Made by a program: the position numbers and the translations under genes | Notes under the pieces: model-generated | Databases searched by the model: none | What the model was told of the DNA's origin: nothing | Seen by the model: the letters and a program-made list of their open reading frames with translations, nothing else | Source of the DNA: Scatomorpha gallistercoris | Lineage (GTDB): Bacteria > Bacillota > Clostridia > Oscillospirales > Oscillospiraceae | Length of the DNA stretch: 51,848 nucleotides | Assembly (NCBI GenBank): GCA_018713005.1 | Contig: DVFX01000077.1 | Location: 1 to 51,848 of the forward strand | Reading direction: 5' to 3' | In this document: in pieces, positions 31,033 to 39,913 of the stretch | Position numbering within the stretch: the first letter of the stretch is position 1 | Layout: every line of letters begins with the position of its first letter

Positions 31033-31329
31033 TCAGCTCTCCTTTAGCTTCTTGTACTCGCTTATGAGTATTTTCGCCGCGTCCACGTCGAGCTTGTCGT
31101 CCACCGCGAGGCGCTTGATAAGCGCGATGTACGGCTCCTGCGCCGTCTCCTCGCTGAGACGTATCTTCTGTATCAGCTTGTCCAGACGAAGCCGCACAGT
31201 GGGATACGACACCCCGTACTGGTGCGCGACCTCCTTGAGCGAGCCCGAGGCGAGCATAAAGCGGCGCATAAACGCGAGGTCGTCCTCGTCCAGCCCGGAC
31301 ATCCATTCGGGCAGTATATTTACGGACAT
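31033..31329 (-). CDS. DUF2089-family predicted regulator
   Basis: The 98-residue product fits the DUF2089 pattern: LPEWMSGLDEDDLAFMRRFML, then a helix-turn-helix-like segment SLKEVAHQYGVSYPTVRLRLDKL (given in part, about residues 34-56), then a short helical tail. Family members lie beside small membrane proteins and are thought to be DNA-binding. I start at ATG 31329 because AAAGGAGG lies 8 nt upstream; a longer reading from 31383 would cover the promoter. An inverted repeat at its promoter supports autoregulation. Confidence 0.82.
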   Translation of the reverse strand: MSVNILPEWMSGLDEDDLAFMRRFMLASGSLKEVAHQYGVSYPTVRLRLDKLIQKIRLSEETAQEPYIALIKRLAVDDKLDVDAAKILISEYKKLKES

Positions 31330-31354
31330 TTGCCCACCTCCTTTAGCAAAATTA

Positions 31355-31411
31355 AGTATAACCCTTAATAATATTAAAGTCAATAGTTAAAATTACCATT
31401 AATATTATTAA
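31355..31411 (-). promoter_or_regulatory. Promoter and inverted-repeat operator of the DUF2089 operon
   Basis: Minus strand: TTGACT (31383-31378), a 17-nt spacer and TATACT (31360-31355). TTAATAATATTAA fills the spacer (31365-31377) and its exact reverse complement lies upstream (31399-31411), giving 13-bp arms 21 nt apart. Binding to both would lock the promoter. The candidate ligand is the DUF2089 protein. Confidence 0.8.
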
Positions 31412-31421
31412 AGCGAAGCCT

Positions 31422-32207
31422 TCATTTCGAATACATCCTCCCCACGATATAATTTGAGGTCCGGCGAGGCAGGAACTTTGCGAGCAGGGCGGCGCCCTTG
31501 TACGGGAGCCCCAGGGCCTTCAGGGGTGAAGAGCGGCGCATAAGGGCGACCTTGGCGACATAGGCGCCGGCGGCTTCGGGGCTCATGCCGGTTTCCTCGT
31601 CGTGCTCCATTTTTGCGACGGAGCGGGCCACGCGCTCGCCGTAGGCCCCGGCCTCCATGGTCTTGCGCCTGGCCCCGGTGAAACCCGATTTGATGTCTCC
31701 GGGCAGTACGGCGCAGACGCTGATGTTGAAGGGCCGCACCTCGTTTTGCAATGCGAGGACGTAGGCGTCTATGGCGGCCTTGCTGACCGAGTACCAGAGC
31801 TGGAAGGGGATGGGCAGTATGCCTGCTATGGAGCTCATGCAGACTATGCGCCCGCCGCCGGTGGCGCGCATATGCGGCAGCACAGCCTTGACGCTGTTGT
31901 CCATGCCGAAGAGGTTCAGCTCGAGCTGGGCGTGGGCGTCGGCGCTGCTGGTGAGTTCCGCCGCGCCGGATATGCCGAAACCTGCGTTGCAGACGAGTAT
32001 GTCTATGCGCCCGGCACGGGCCATGACCTCGTCGACGGCGGCCTTCACGGCGGCTTCGTCCGTTACGTCGGCGGTTATGTGTTCAAGCCCCTCGGCGGGC
32101 TTTTCGTGTCGGGAGAATTCAAAAACCCGGCAGCCTGCGCGGGCAAGGGCGAGCGCAGTGCAGCGACCGATGCCGCCGCTTCCGCCGGTTACAATAGCGA
32201 CTTTCAT
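31422..32207 (-). CDS. Short-chain dehydrogenase/reductase (DltE/YqjQ-like)
   Basis: A classical SDR of 261 residues: TGGSGGIG (7-14), NAGFG near 85, Ser in CMSSIAG near 136, Tyr and Lys in YSVSK near 151, and PGDIKSGF after it. The C-terminal region with LGLPYKGAALLAKFLPRR resembles membrane-associated SDRs of the COG0300 type, which reduce lipid-like or uncharacterised ketones. GGAGGC precedes the ATG at 32207. It is distinct from the two SDRs at 11-13 kb and its promoter is separate from the DUF2089 unit. Confidence 0.88.
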   Translation of the reverse strand: MKVAIVTGGSGGIGRCTALALARAGCRVFEFSRHEKPAEGLEHITADVTDEAAVKAAVDEVMARAGRIDILVCNAGFGISGAAELTSSADAHAQLELNLFGMDNSVKAVLPHMRATGGGRIVCMSSIAGILPIPFQLWYSVSKAAIDAYVLALQNEVRPFNISVCAVLPGDIKSGFTGARRKTMEAGAYGERVARSVAKMEHDEETGMSPEAAGAYVAKVALMRRSSPLKALGLPYKGAALLAKFLPRRTSNYIVGRMYSK

Positions 32208-32392
32208 ATGCCAGCCTCCTTTGCGTTTTGAGATAATAGCACCCGGGGACGAATGTGTCAAGTTTGCGCCGGGCGGCAGGCGCCGCGACGGCAAAACCTC
32301 CGATGTTAACTTCCGTTGACAGCTTGTTCGCGCCGCTCGCTGGACGCGGCGCGGGCCGCATGCTAAATCTGCGTCGGAATGGAGGAATGCAC

Positions 32393-32989
32393 ATGACATT
32401 CGGCGAACGCCTTATGAAGCTGCGCCGGGAAAGAGGCCTCTCACAGGAGGCCCTCGGCGACATGGTGGACGTCACACGCCAAACCGTCAGCAAATGGGAG
32501 CGCGGCGAGTCGACGCCCGAGCTTGAAAAGCTCATGGAGCTCGCTCGCATATTTGAAATCTCCCTCGACGGGCTCGCCGGCCTGGAGCATGACACGGGCG
32601 CAGAGCAGTCCGCACCCCAGCCTGCGCCGCGTCCCGACTGGCGCTGGCACTATGAGTACAAGAGCCGCCGCAGCCTTTTCGGCCTGCCGCTCGTGCACAT
32701 AAACGTGGGCCGCGGTGGATTTTACCGCGCGACGGGTATTATAGCCATAGGTGCAATGGCAAAGGGCGTCGTGGCCATCGGCCTCGTCTCTCTTGGCGGG
32801 CTGGCGATAGGCGCGGTGTCCGTGGGCCTGCTGGCTGCGGGCGCAATGGCGCTGGGCGGCTGCGCCGTGGGAGCCGTCGCGGCCGGATACTGCGCCGTCG
32901 GTTCTCTGGCCGTTGGTAAAATCGCGGTCGGTTCTCTGGCCGTTGGAGGCGAAGCCTTCGGCGCCCTGACGCTGGGCCGCAAATTTTAG
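32393..32989 (+). CDS. XRE-family regulator with C-terminal pentad-repeat domain
   Basis: The N-terminal helix-turn-helix (about 5-60, with GLSQEALGDMVDVTRQTVSK) is a Cro/CI-type DNA-binding domain. A linker follows, then LFGLPLVHINVG and sixteen uninterrupted five-residue repeats of the form xxAxG at 116-195 (for example IIAIG, VVAIG, GLAIG, SLAVG). The protein ends RKF. Regular small-residue repeats would form a beta-helix or a membrane-inserting sheet. GGAATGGAGG lies 7 nt before the ATG used; an ATG two codons earlier is too close to the ribosome site. It is divergent from the SDR gene. The target is unknown. Confidence 0.85.
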   Translation: MTFGERLMKLRRERGLSQEALGDMVDVTRQTVSKWERGESTPELEKLMELARIFEISLDGLAGLEHDTGAEQSAPQPAPRPDWRWHYEYKSRRSLFGLPLVHINVGRGGFYRATGIIAIGAMAKGVVAIGLVSLGGLAIGAVSVGLLAAGAMALGGCAVGAVAAGYCAVGSLAVGKIAVGSLAVGGEAFGALTLGRKF

Positions 32990-33000
32990 CGGCGTGTATG

Positions 33001-33032
33001 AACCCGCCCCGGCTGCCCGGGGCGGGTTTTAT
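33001..33032 (+). terminator. Terminator of the XRE gene
   Basis: AACCCGCCCCGG and CCGGGGCGGGTT form a tight hairpin with a short T-tract. Confidence 0.85.
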
Positions 33033-33319
33033 ATCCCGATATACGCAATTATTATCCCGGCGGCGAGCAGGGCGCACTCAAAGAAGCAGATGAGAGGCAT
33101 GCCCACGGTGAAGCTCGTGTGCAGGGTCTTGTGCCTGAACGCCTTCATACCCAGCATCACGCCCGGCGAGCCGCCGAGCACGGCGACCAGGAAAAGCGTT
33201 GCCTCGGGTATGCGCCGCTTGCCTCTCTGGGCGCGGCGCTTGTCCGCACGCATAAGGAGAAAGGCGTCCAAATTAATTATTGCAAGGTATAGCGCCAAAA
33301 TTTTCAACAGCAGCTCCAA
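33029..33319 (-). CDS. DUF1294 small membrane protein
   Basis: The 96-residue product has the DUF1294 features: a first membrane helix, then FLLMRADKRRAQRGKRRIPEATLF, GGSPGVMLGM, RHKTLHTSF and a final membrane helix. Function is unknown; family members are often fused to cold-shock domains in other bacteria. It starts one base after the stop codon of ygiQ and is the last gene of the four-gene minus-strand operon. Confidence 0.88.
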   Translation of the reverse strand: MELLLKILALYLAIINLDAFLLMRADKRRAQRGKRRIPEATLFLVAVLGGSPGVMLGMKAFRHKTLHTSFTVGMPLICFFECALLAAGIIIAYIGI

Positions 33320-35296
33320 CTATCTGCCCGCCTTCCTGCCGCGACCCGGCGCGGGCTTTTTCGCGCTTTGACGCGGTTTTTCCGCAGTCCCGGCCGTTTT
33401 CCGCGACGGCTTTGCAGCGGGCTTTCCGCCGCCCTTTGCGGCTTTCGAGACTGGCTTGGCGGGGCTTTCGCCCTTTTTCCCGTAGTGCTCGGGCCGGACC
33501 AGGCAGCCCTTGCCGTAGCCGATGAGGTCCTCCCTGCCCGCCTTGCGCAGAGCCTCTATGACCAGGCGGCGGTTGGCCGGGATGGTGTATTGCAGCAGCG
33601 CGCGCTGCATCGCCTTCTCATGCGCCGAGTGCGCGACGTAGACCTCGCTCATGTCGCGAGGGTCTATGCCCGTGTAGTACATGCAGGTGGATATTGTGCC
33701 GGGCGTGGGGTAGAAATCCTGTACCTGCTCGGGGCGCCTGCCCGTGCGGTGGAGAAACTCCGCGAGCGAAATTGCGCTCTCAAGCGTGCTGCCGGGATGG
33801 CTGCTCATTAGGTAGGGTACGACGTACTGCTCCTTGTCATAGCGCTGGTTGAGCCGCCTGTACTTGTCCAGGAAGCGCTCGTAGACGTCGATGTGCGGTT
33901 TGCCCATGTAGTCGAGGACGGAGTCTATACAGTGCTCCGGCGCTACCTTGAGCTGTCCGGAGATGTGGTATCGCACCAGCTCTGAGAAGAAGTCGCCGCT
34001 CTTGTCGCAGAGCATGTAGTCGTAGCGTATGCCGCTGCGCACGAACACCTTCTTGACTCCGGGTATTTTGCGCAGCTTTCGCAGCAGCGCAAGGTAGTCC
34101 GAGTGGTCGGCGTCGATGTTCGGGCAGGGCGTGGGCGCAAGGCAGCTGCGGTTGGCGCACATGCCGCTCTTGAGCTGCTTTTGGCAGCTCGGGTGGCGGA
34201 AATTTGCGCTCGGGCCGCCCACGTCGGAGACGTATCCCTTCCACAGCGGGTGATGCGTCATGGCCTCGACCTCGCGTATCACGCTCTCGTGGCTGCGCGA
34301 GGTCACCATACGGCCCTGGTGGAAGGCCAGCGCGCAGAAGTTGCAGCCTCCGAAGCAGCCGCGGTTGTGTATGACGGAAAAGCGCACCTCCTCTATCGAC
34401 GGGACGCCGCCCATCTCATCGTACATCGGGTGCACCTCGCGGGTATAGGGCAGCTCGGCCACGCGGTCAAGCTCTTTCGTCTCGAGCGGCATGGCGGGCG
34501 GGTTCACCACCAGCCAGCGCTCGCCGTGCTTCTGCGCAAGGGTTTTGCCCCGCACGGGGTCGTGCTCTGCGTACTCTATGCGCGTTGCTTCCGCATACGC
34601 CCTCTTGTCGGCGCAGACCTCCTCATAGCCGGGCAGGATAACCGCCCCATCCGGCGCGCTTGAGCCGATATACGCCGTGCCGCGTATGTCGTGCATCGTC
34701 GAGATGTCCTCGCCGCTTTTCAGGCGGCGGGCAATCTCGATGGTGGCGTACTCTCCCATGCCATAGACGAGCAAATCCGCCTTGGCGTCGAATATGACGC
34801 TGCGGCGCACCTTGTCCTGCCAATAGTCGTAGTGGGCAAAGCGCCTGAGGCTCGCCTCCAGCGAGCCTATCACGACGGGCAGGCCCGGGAAGGCCTCGCG
34901 CGCCCGGTTGGCGTAAACCGTCACGGCCCGGTCGGGCCGCAGTCCCATCTGCTTGCCGGGCGAATAGAAGTCCTCGTGACGGCGGTGGCGGCTGGCCGTG
35001 TAGTGCGCGACCATGCTGTCGAGGTTGCCAGCGCCTATCATAACGCCTAGGCGAGGCCGTCCCATGGCCTCAAACGCCGCGGCGCTGTGCCAATCCGGCT
35101 GGCAGAGCACGGCCACGCGAAAGCCCTCGGCCTCCAGCACGCGCGCTATGACCGCCGTGCCGAAGCTCGGGTGATCGACATAGGCATCCCCGCCCACGAC
35201 GAGGAAGTCGTACCACCACCAGCCGCGCTCGTGCATGTCCTCGGCGGATACGGGCAGGAAATCCGCCCTCGTCGGCTTTACATACTCATTGCTCAT
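33320..35296 (-). CDS. YgiQ-family radical SAM protein
   Basis: The 658-residue protein has an N-terminal cobalamin-binding-like region with the YgiQ signature FLPVSAEDM and DFLVVGGDAYVDHPSFG. The radical-SAM cluster motif NRGCFGGCNFCAL (CxxxCxxC) is near residue 316, followed by GGPSANFRHPSC and CPNIDADHSDY, then a basic Ala/Lys-rich C-terminal tail (about 600-658) with low complexity. The reaction is not established for the family. It overlaps the metallophosphatase gene by 4 nt (ATGA). The tail may bind nucleic acid, which is inference. Confidence 0.93.
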   Translation of the reverse strand: MSNEYVKPTRADFLPVSAEDMHERGWWWYDFLVVGGDAYVDHPSFGTAVIARVLEAEGFRVAVLCQPDWHSAAAFEAMGRPRLGVMIGAGNLDSMVAHYTASRHRRHEDFYSPGKQMGLRPDRAVTVYANRAREAFPGLPVVIGSLEASLRRFAHYDYWQDKVRRSVIFDAKADLLVYGMGEYATIEIARRLKSGEDISTMHDIRGTAYIGSSAPDGAVILPGYEEVCADKRAYAEATRIEYAEHDPVRGKTLAQKHGERWLVVNPPAMPLETKELDRVAELPYTREVHPMYDEMGGVPSIEEVRFSVIHNRGCFGGCNFCALAFHQGRMVTSRSHESVIREVEAMTHHPLWKGYVSDVGGPSANFRHPSCQKQLKSGMCANRSCLAPTPCPNIDADHSDYLALLRKLRKIPGVKKVFVRSGIRYDYMLCDKSGDFFSELVRYHISGQLKVAPEHCIDSVLDYMGKPHIDVYERFLDKYRRLNQRYDKEQYVVPYLMSSHPGSTLESAISLAEFLHRTGRRPEQVQDFYPTPGTISTCMYYTGIDPRDMSEVYVAHSAHEKAMQRALLQYTIPANRRLVIEALRKAGREDLIGYGKGCLVRPEHYGKKGESPAKPVSKAAKGGGKPAAKPSRKTAGTAEKPRQSAKKPAPGRGRKAGR

Positions 35297-36396
35297 TCAA
35301 GTTCTCCATAGTACCAGCCGGAAACGCCCTCGTGCTTGACGAGATAGCCCCGGCTCGTGGTTTCTATCACGCTGACCTCGTCTCCGGCCTCAAGCGGCAG
35401 GACGTAGTCGGTGCAGTCGTTGCAGCGGACCACGCCGCTCTCTCCGTACAGGTATTTTGTCAGGATGTCGAGCTCGTATCCCGTGCGCACATGCCGCACA
35501 CGGGAAAACTCCTCGCCCCTGCTGAGTATTTCGACCTGATTGTCGCCCCAGCGTATATATGTGCTCGGCCCGCCGCCCGCCTGGGCGCTCTTCACGCGGC
35601 GCACCGGGAAGGGGTCGTAGGCGATAAGGCCGAAGTCATCGCTGCCGTCATGCGGTATGACGAGGGCGTTGAGCTGCCCGTCGTCCTTGAGGACGCAGCC
35701 GCCGTCTATGCTGATAATATGGCTGTCCCGGTCTATGATGGGGTTAGCGCAGCAGACGTCGCCGCCGTATAGCTGCACCGGCCAGTGCCCGACGATGACC
35801 CACTTGTCGAATTTGCGGCCCTGGCCCATGAAGTCGTCGTTCTTCATGCAGTCCCAGCCGTCCCAATGCCCGGGGTCGCCTTTCGGCAGGCCGCCGTGGA
35901 CAAAGATGTAGCTGTCCGTCTCTATGACCTGCGGCATACTGGCCAAAAACTCGAACTCGCTCGGGAACATCGCGCCAAGGGTGCGGTAATAGTTCTCTAT
36001 GTCGAAGTCCTTGTCCACTACTATGCCCGCGGCGTCGCACATCTGCTGCAGCAGGCCGGGGCCGTTGCCGTTGGCGTTCGTGAGCAGGTAGTCCTTAACA
36101 TACCAGTCACGGCAAGGCATGGAGTGGTTGTGCTCGTCGTACCAGTAGTCGCAGTTGCCGAGCACGAACCAGCAGTTCACGCGCTCCTTCAAGTCCATGA
36201 GAAAGTGCAGCGTGTCGAGGCTGCTCGGGCCCTTTTCCATCGTGTCCCCGCAGAACACTACCGTGTCCTCGGCCGTGGGGGATATCTTCTCCAGCAGGCC
36301 CTTCAGGTAGGGCAGGTTGCCGTGTACATCCGAAATTGCGAATATGCGTCCGTGCCCGGTGAAGCGTCTGCGCTCAATACGCGCTTGCATCAACAT
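35293..36396 (-). CDS. Calcineurin-like metallophosphatase with C-terminal SH3 domain
   Basis: The N-terminal two thirds (about 15-235 of 367) is a PP2A/serine-threonine-phosphatase-type metallophosphatase: SDVHGN (D, H), FCGDTMEKGP, LGNCDYW (usually GNHD), FVHGG and VGHWP. A C-terminal SH3-like domain (about 305-367) follows, ending GVSGWYYGELE. The replacement of His by Cys in GNCD is found in some bacterial members. Start and stop codons interlock with both neighbours (TAATG with the preceding gene, ATGA with ygiQ). Substrate unknown; phosphoprotein and diadenosine-polyphosphate hydrolysis are the family alternatives. Confidence 0.85.
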   Translation of the reverse strand: MLMQARIERRRFTGHGRIFAISDVHGNLPYLKGLLEKISPTAEDTVVFCGDTMEKGPSSLDTLHFLMDLKERVNCWFVLGNCDYWYDEHNHSMPCRDWYVKDYLLTNANGNGPGLLQQMCDAAGIVVDKDFDIENYYRTLGAMFPSEFEFLASMPQVIETDSYIFVHGGLPKGDPGHWDGWDCMKNDDFMGQGRKFDKWVIVGHWPVQLYGGDVCCANPIIDRDSHIISIDGGCVLKDDGQLNALVIPHDGSDDFGLIAYDPFPVRRVKSAQAGGGPSTYIRWGDNQVEILSRGEEFSRVRHVRTGYELDILTKYLYGESGVVRCNDCTDYVLPLEAGDEVSVIETTSRGYLVKHEGVSGWYYGELE

Positions 36397-37535
36397 TACA
36401 ATGTACGCTCCATGAGGATCTGGTCGCTAGACACGCCCGGCTCTATGCGCAGGTCGTGGAAGCCGTAGTGGTGGTAGAAGCCTATCGCGTGCTCGTTGGT
36501 CACGGCGACGTGCAGCCGCACCGCGCTGCGCTTCTTCTTGAAGAAATACGCGTCGGCCATACCTATGAGCTGCACGCCCAGGCCGTGGCCCCGGTACTCG
36601 GGCAGGAGGTAGAGCAGACTTATCCAGCCGCAGTTGAGCTCCTTGCCGCGCTTGGGGTCGAGCTCGAGCACGCCCACCGGCGTGTCGCCGGAGAGCACCT
36701 TCAGCAGGCTCTCAGGATCCCTGGCGGCGTGGCTGCGCGCGCTGGAGAGGTACACGCTGCTCATAAATCCGGCGTCGGTGCCGTGCGCGGCTATCCAGGA
36801 GTCGCGGTAGCAGCTGGTGTAAAAATCCGCCTCCTGCCTGCTGCGCGGATTGAGCGGGGCGAAGCGCAGGCTGCTCGGATCCTCCTTCTTCGTGTCGCGC
36901 CACCACTGCTGCTTGGCGAAGGTGGACAGCTCGCCCAGGTGGCTGTTGTCGTTGTAGTACTCCACCGTGAATTTGCCGCCGTCGTAGTACAGCAGGCTGA
37001 CGGAGGTGTTGTCGCCGTGGTGCATCGAGGTGTCGCTGAGCTCCATGCCCATGGCGCGCATGAGGAAGGTCTTTATGCACATGCCGTGCGCGACTATCGC
37101 CACGGTCTTGCCCTCGTTTGCGCGCGCTATCTCGGTTATGGCCGCGGTCATGCGCGCGCCGCACTGTACGAAGCTCTCGCAGCCGGGCACCACCCACTTC
37201 TCGGGGTCGTTGTTGAAATTGTACATCTGCTCGGGCCACTTGTAGGAGAGGTCGCCCCAGCTGTCGCCCTCCCAGACGCCCATGTGTATTTCGCGCAGCT
37301 GCCTCGAGGTGTGCAGCTCCAGGCTGCGCCCGCGCAGGATGGCGCCCGCCGTCTCCTTCGTGCGCTCCAGGTCGCTGGAATACACGGCATCTATGTGTAT
37401 GTCCTTGAAACGCTCGGCCAGGGCGTCTATCTGCTTTTTGCCCCGTTCCGTCACCTTTCCGTTCCAATGCCCCTGCGCACGGCGGAAGAGGTTCCCCTCC
37501 GCCTCGGCGTGGCGTATGAGATATATCGTCGTCAT
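36396..37535 (-). CDS. Histidine phosphatase - GNAT acetyltransferase fusion
   Basis: The N-terminal half (about 1-215 of 379) is a phosphoglycerate-mutase-like histidine phosphatase: LIRHAEAEGN with catalytic His, SDLERTKETA, WEGD and VAHGMCIKT with the second His. The C-terminal half (about 230-379) is a GNAT domain: VGVLELDPKRG, LYLLPEYRGHGLGVQL (acetyl-CoA loop) and NEHAIGFYHHYGF. The fusion suggests linked steps on one metabolite or protein. I start at ATG 37535, with GGGAGAAAG upstream. First gene of the operon with the metallophosphatase, YgiQ and DUF1294. Confidence 0.88.
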   Translation of the reverse strand: MTTIYLIRHAEAEGNLFRRAQGHWNGKVTERGKKQIDALAERFKDIHIDAVYSSDLERTKETAGAILRGRSLELHTSRQLREIHMGVWEGDSWGDLSYKWPEQMYNFNNDPEKWVVPGCESFVQCGARMTAAITEIARANEGKTVAIVAHGMCIKTFLMRAMGMELSDTSMHHGDNTSVSLLYYDGGKFTVEYYNDNSHLGELSTFAKQQWWRDTKKEDPSSLRFAPLNPRSRQEADFYTSCYRDSWIAAHGTDAGFMSSVYLSSARSHAARDPESLLKVLSGDTPVGVLELDPKRGKELNCGWISLLYLLPEYRGHGLGVQLIGMADAYFFKKKRSAVRLHVAVTNEHAIGFYHHYGFHDLRIEPGVSSDQILMERTL

Positions 37536-37557
37536 GCTTTCTCCCGTCCCGTCGATA

Positions 37558-37586
37558 TTGACCATTAGGCCCAACTCGTTTATAAT
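37558..37586 (+). promoter_or_regulatory. Promoter of the glycosyltransferase-CsaB operon
   Basis: TTGACC (37558-37563), a 17-nt spacer and TATAAT (37581-37586), about 95 nt before the start codon. The 147-nt region is shared with the divergent phosphatase-GNAT gene. Confidence 0.75.
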
Positions 37587-37681
37587 ATTAGGGTATAATT
37601 GCCGGTTATAGTGCCGGCGTGTAATGCCACTTGCTATTTTACAATATTCGCTCGATAGAAGCAAGCGGCGCGGAGGTCAAT

Positions 37682-39913
37682 GTGAAAGTTCTACATTTGA
37701 TAAGCGGCGGCGACACGGGCGGGGCAAAGACCCACGTCCATTCCCTGCTGCATGCATTGGGTAAAACCGCCGAGGTCACGCTCGTCTGCTTCCGTGACGG
37801 CCCCTTCGCCGAGGAGGCGAGGTCCCTGGGCATAGACACGCGCGTCTACCCCGGCCGCTTCTTTGCCGCCCTCGGCCAGGTGGAGGAGCTTATACGCTCC
37901 GAGGGCTTCGAGCTCATACACTCGCACGGCTCGCGAGGCAACCTCGCCGGGGCTCTGCTCGCCCGGCGCACCCGCCTGCCCATCGTCAGCACCATACACA
38001 GCGACTGGAAACTCGACTACATGGGTCGTCCCATGGCCGCGATGACCTACGGCGTGCTCAACTCCTGGGCGCTGCGCCACATCAAATACCACGTCGGCGT
38101 CTCAGACGCGATGCGCCGCCTGCTCATCGAGCGCGGCTTCCGCCGCAACGACACCTTCGCCATATATAACGGAATAGACTTCGGCCGCAGCATACCCGCG
38201 ACTGACCGTGCAGCGTTTTATAAGCGTGTCGGCGCCGGGGTTGAGCCCGGCGACGTCGTCATCGGCGCGGCCGCCAGGCTCGACCCGGTCAAGGACCTGG
38301 CCACCCTGGTGCGCGCCGTGGCCGAGGCGCGCAAGAGCGCCCCGAACCTCAGGCTCGTCATCGCCGGAGAGGGCGCGGAGCGCCCGAACCTCACCGCTCT
38401 TGCCGAAGAGCTGGGCATGTCCGACTCCCTGACGCTCTGCGGCTGGCTCGACGACATGGACGAATTCTACGGCTCCATAGATATCAACGCCCTCACGAGC
38501 CTGTCGGAGACCTTCCCCTACGCCATCACCGAGGGCGCGGCGCACCGCCTGCCCACGGTCTCCACCCGCGTGGGAGGCATACCGAAGCTCATAATAGACG
38601 GCGAGACGGGCTACCTCGTCGACGTCGGGGACTACAAGACGCTCGGCGAGAGGATAGCCCGGCTGGCGCTGGACGGCGCTCTGCGCTCCGCGCTCGGCGC
38701 GGCGCTTTTCGAGAAGGCCTCGCGCGAGTACTCCATAGACGCCACCTGCCGCGAGCAGATAGAGGTCTACAGACAGATACTCGAGCGCGAGGGCAGCGGC
38801 GGACGCGCGGGCGTGCTCATCTGCGGCGCCTACGGCATGGGCAACGCCGGAGACGAGGCCATACTCGACGCGCTGGTCGGCGAGATGCGCTCCATCGACC
38901 CGCTTATGCCGCTCACCGTGCTCAGCCGCGACCCCGAGGGGGCCTGCTCCAGGCTCGATGTCGAGGCCGTACACACCTTCAACGTGCCGAAGGTGATGAG
39001 CATTATGAAGCGCCGGACTCTCTATATCAACGGCGGCGGCAGCCTCATACAGGACGTGACCAGCCGCCGCAGCCTCTGGTACTATCTCTTCACGCTCCGC
39101 GCGGCCAAGGCGCGCGGCTGCCGCGTAATGATGTACGGCTGCGGCATCGGGCCCGTCACGCGCGAGGGCGGCGTGGAGAGCGCGAAAAAGACGCTCAACA
39201 GCTGCGTCGACGTCATCACCCTGCGCGAGCCGGACAGCATAGAGGAGCTCGCGCGCTTCGGTGTGGACAAGCCGGAGATAATCCTCGCCGCCGACCCGGC
39301 CCTGACGCTGCTGCCTGCCTCGAGGGCCGAGGTGGACTCGGCCCTCGCCTCGGCGGGGGCGGACCCCGTCGGCCGCTACGCCGGATTCGCGCTCAGGCTC
39401 TGGCCGGGCTTCGCCCCAAAGGCGCAGGCCATAGCGGAATGTGCCAGGTATCTCTATGAAAAACACGGCCTGACGCCGCTGTTCATACCCATCAACCACA
39501 AGAGCGACTCCGACGCCGCCGAGGCGGTGGCGAAGCTGCTCGGCGATGTGCCGCACACGCTGCTGCCCGGCCCTCTGCCCTCCGGCCTGGCAATAGGCAT
39601 CCTGGGCCGCATGGAGGTTGTCGTCTCCATGCGCCTGCACGGGCTCATCTTTGCCGCCGGGCAGGGCACGCCGGTCGTCGGCGTGAGCTACGACCCGAAG
39701 GTCACCGCGTTCCTGCGCTGCATCGACGGCGAGTGCGTAGAGCTCGAGGATGTGTCCGGCGGCGAGCTTTGCGGCCTGGCGGACGCCGCGCTCTCCAAGC
39801 GCCGCGACGAGGCCGCCCTGCGCGAGAGCGTGAAAAAGCTGCGCGAGCTTGAAGAGCGCAATTCGCTCGCGGCGGCTCGCCTGCTCGGCAAGGAGGTAGT
39901 GCGTAATGGTTAA
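37682..39913 (+). CDS. GT4 glycosyltransferase - CsaB pyruvyltransferase fusion
   Basis: The 743-residue product joins two enzymes that act on cell-wall polymers. Residues about 1-375 are a GT-B (GT4) glycosyltransferase: ISGGDTGGAKTHV near 8, SHGSRGN near 82, GAAARLDPVKD near 196, and the donor-site ITEGAAHRLPTVST region near 282. Residues about 378-690 are a CsaB-type polysaccharide pyruvyl transferase: GAYGMGNAGDEAIL, NGGGSLIQD, YGCGIGPV, SMRLHGLIFA. CsaB pyruvylates secondary wall polymer so that S-layer-homology proteins can anchor to it. The start is GTG 37682, with GGAGG 5 nt upstream. It overlaps the next gene by 8 nt. Confidence 0.9.
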   Translation: MKVLHLISGGDTGGAKTHVHSLLHALGKTAEVTLVCFRDGPFAEEARSLGIDTRVYPGRFFAALGQVEELIRSEGFELIHSHGSRGNLAGALLARRTRLPIVSTIHSDWKLDYMGRPMAAMTYGVLNSWALRHIKYHVGVSDAMRRLLIERGFRRNDTFAIYNGIDFGRSIPATDRAAFYKRVGAGVEPGDVVIGAAARLDPVKDLATLVRAVAEARKSAPNLRLVIAGEGAERPNLTALAEELGMSDSLTLCGWLDDMDEFYGSIDINALTSLSETFPYAITEGAAHRLPTVSTRVGGIPKLIIDGETGYLVDVGDYKTLGERIARLALDGALRSALGAALFEKASREYSIDATCREQIEVYRQILEREGSGGRAGVLICGAYGMGNAGDEAILDALVGEMRSIDPLMPLTVLSRDPEGACSRLDVEAVHTFNVPKVMSIMKRRTLYINGGGSLIQDVTSRRSLWYYLFTLRAAKARGCRVMMYGCGIGPVTREGGVESAKKTLNSCVDVITLREPDSIEELARFGVDKPEIILAADPALTLLPASRAEVDSALASAGADPVGRYAGFALRLWPGFAPKAQAIAECARYLYEKHGLTPLFIPINHKSDSDAAEAVAKLLGDVPHTLLPGPLPSGLAIGILGRMEVVVSMRLHGLIFAAGQGTPVVGVSYDPKVTAFLRCIDGECVELEDVSGGELCGLADAALSKRRDEAALRESVKKLRELEERNSLAAARLLGKEVVRNG

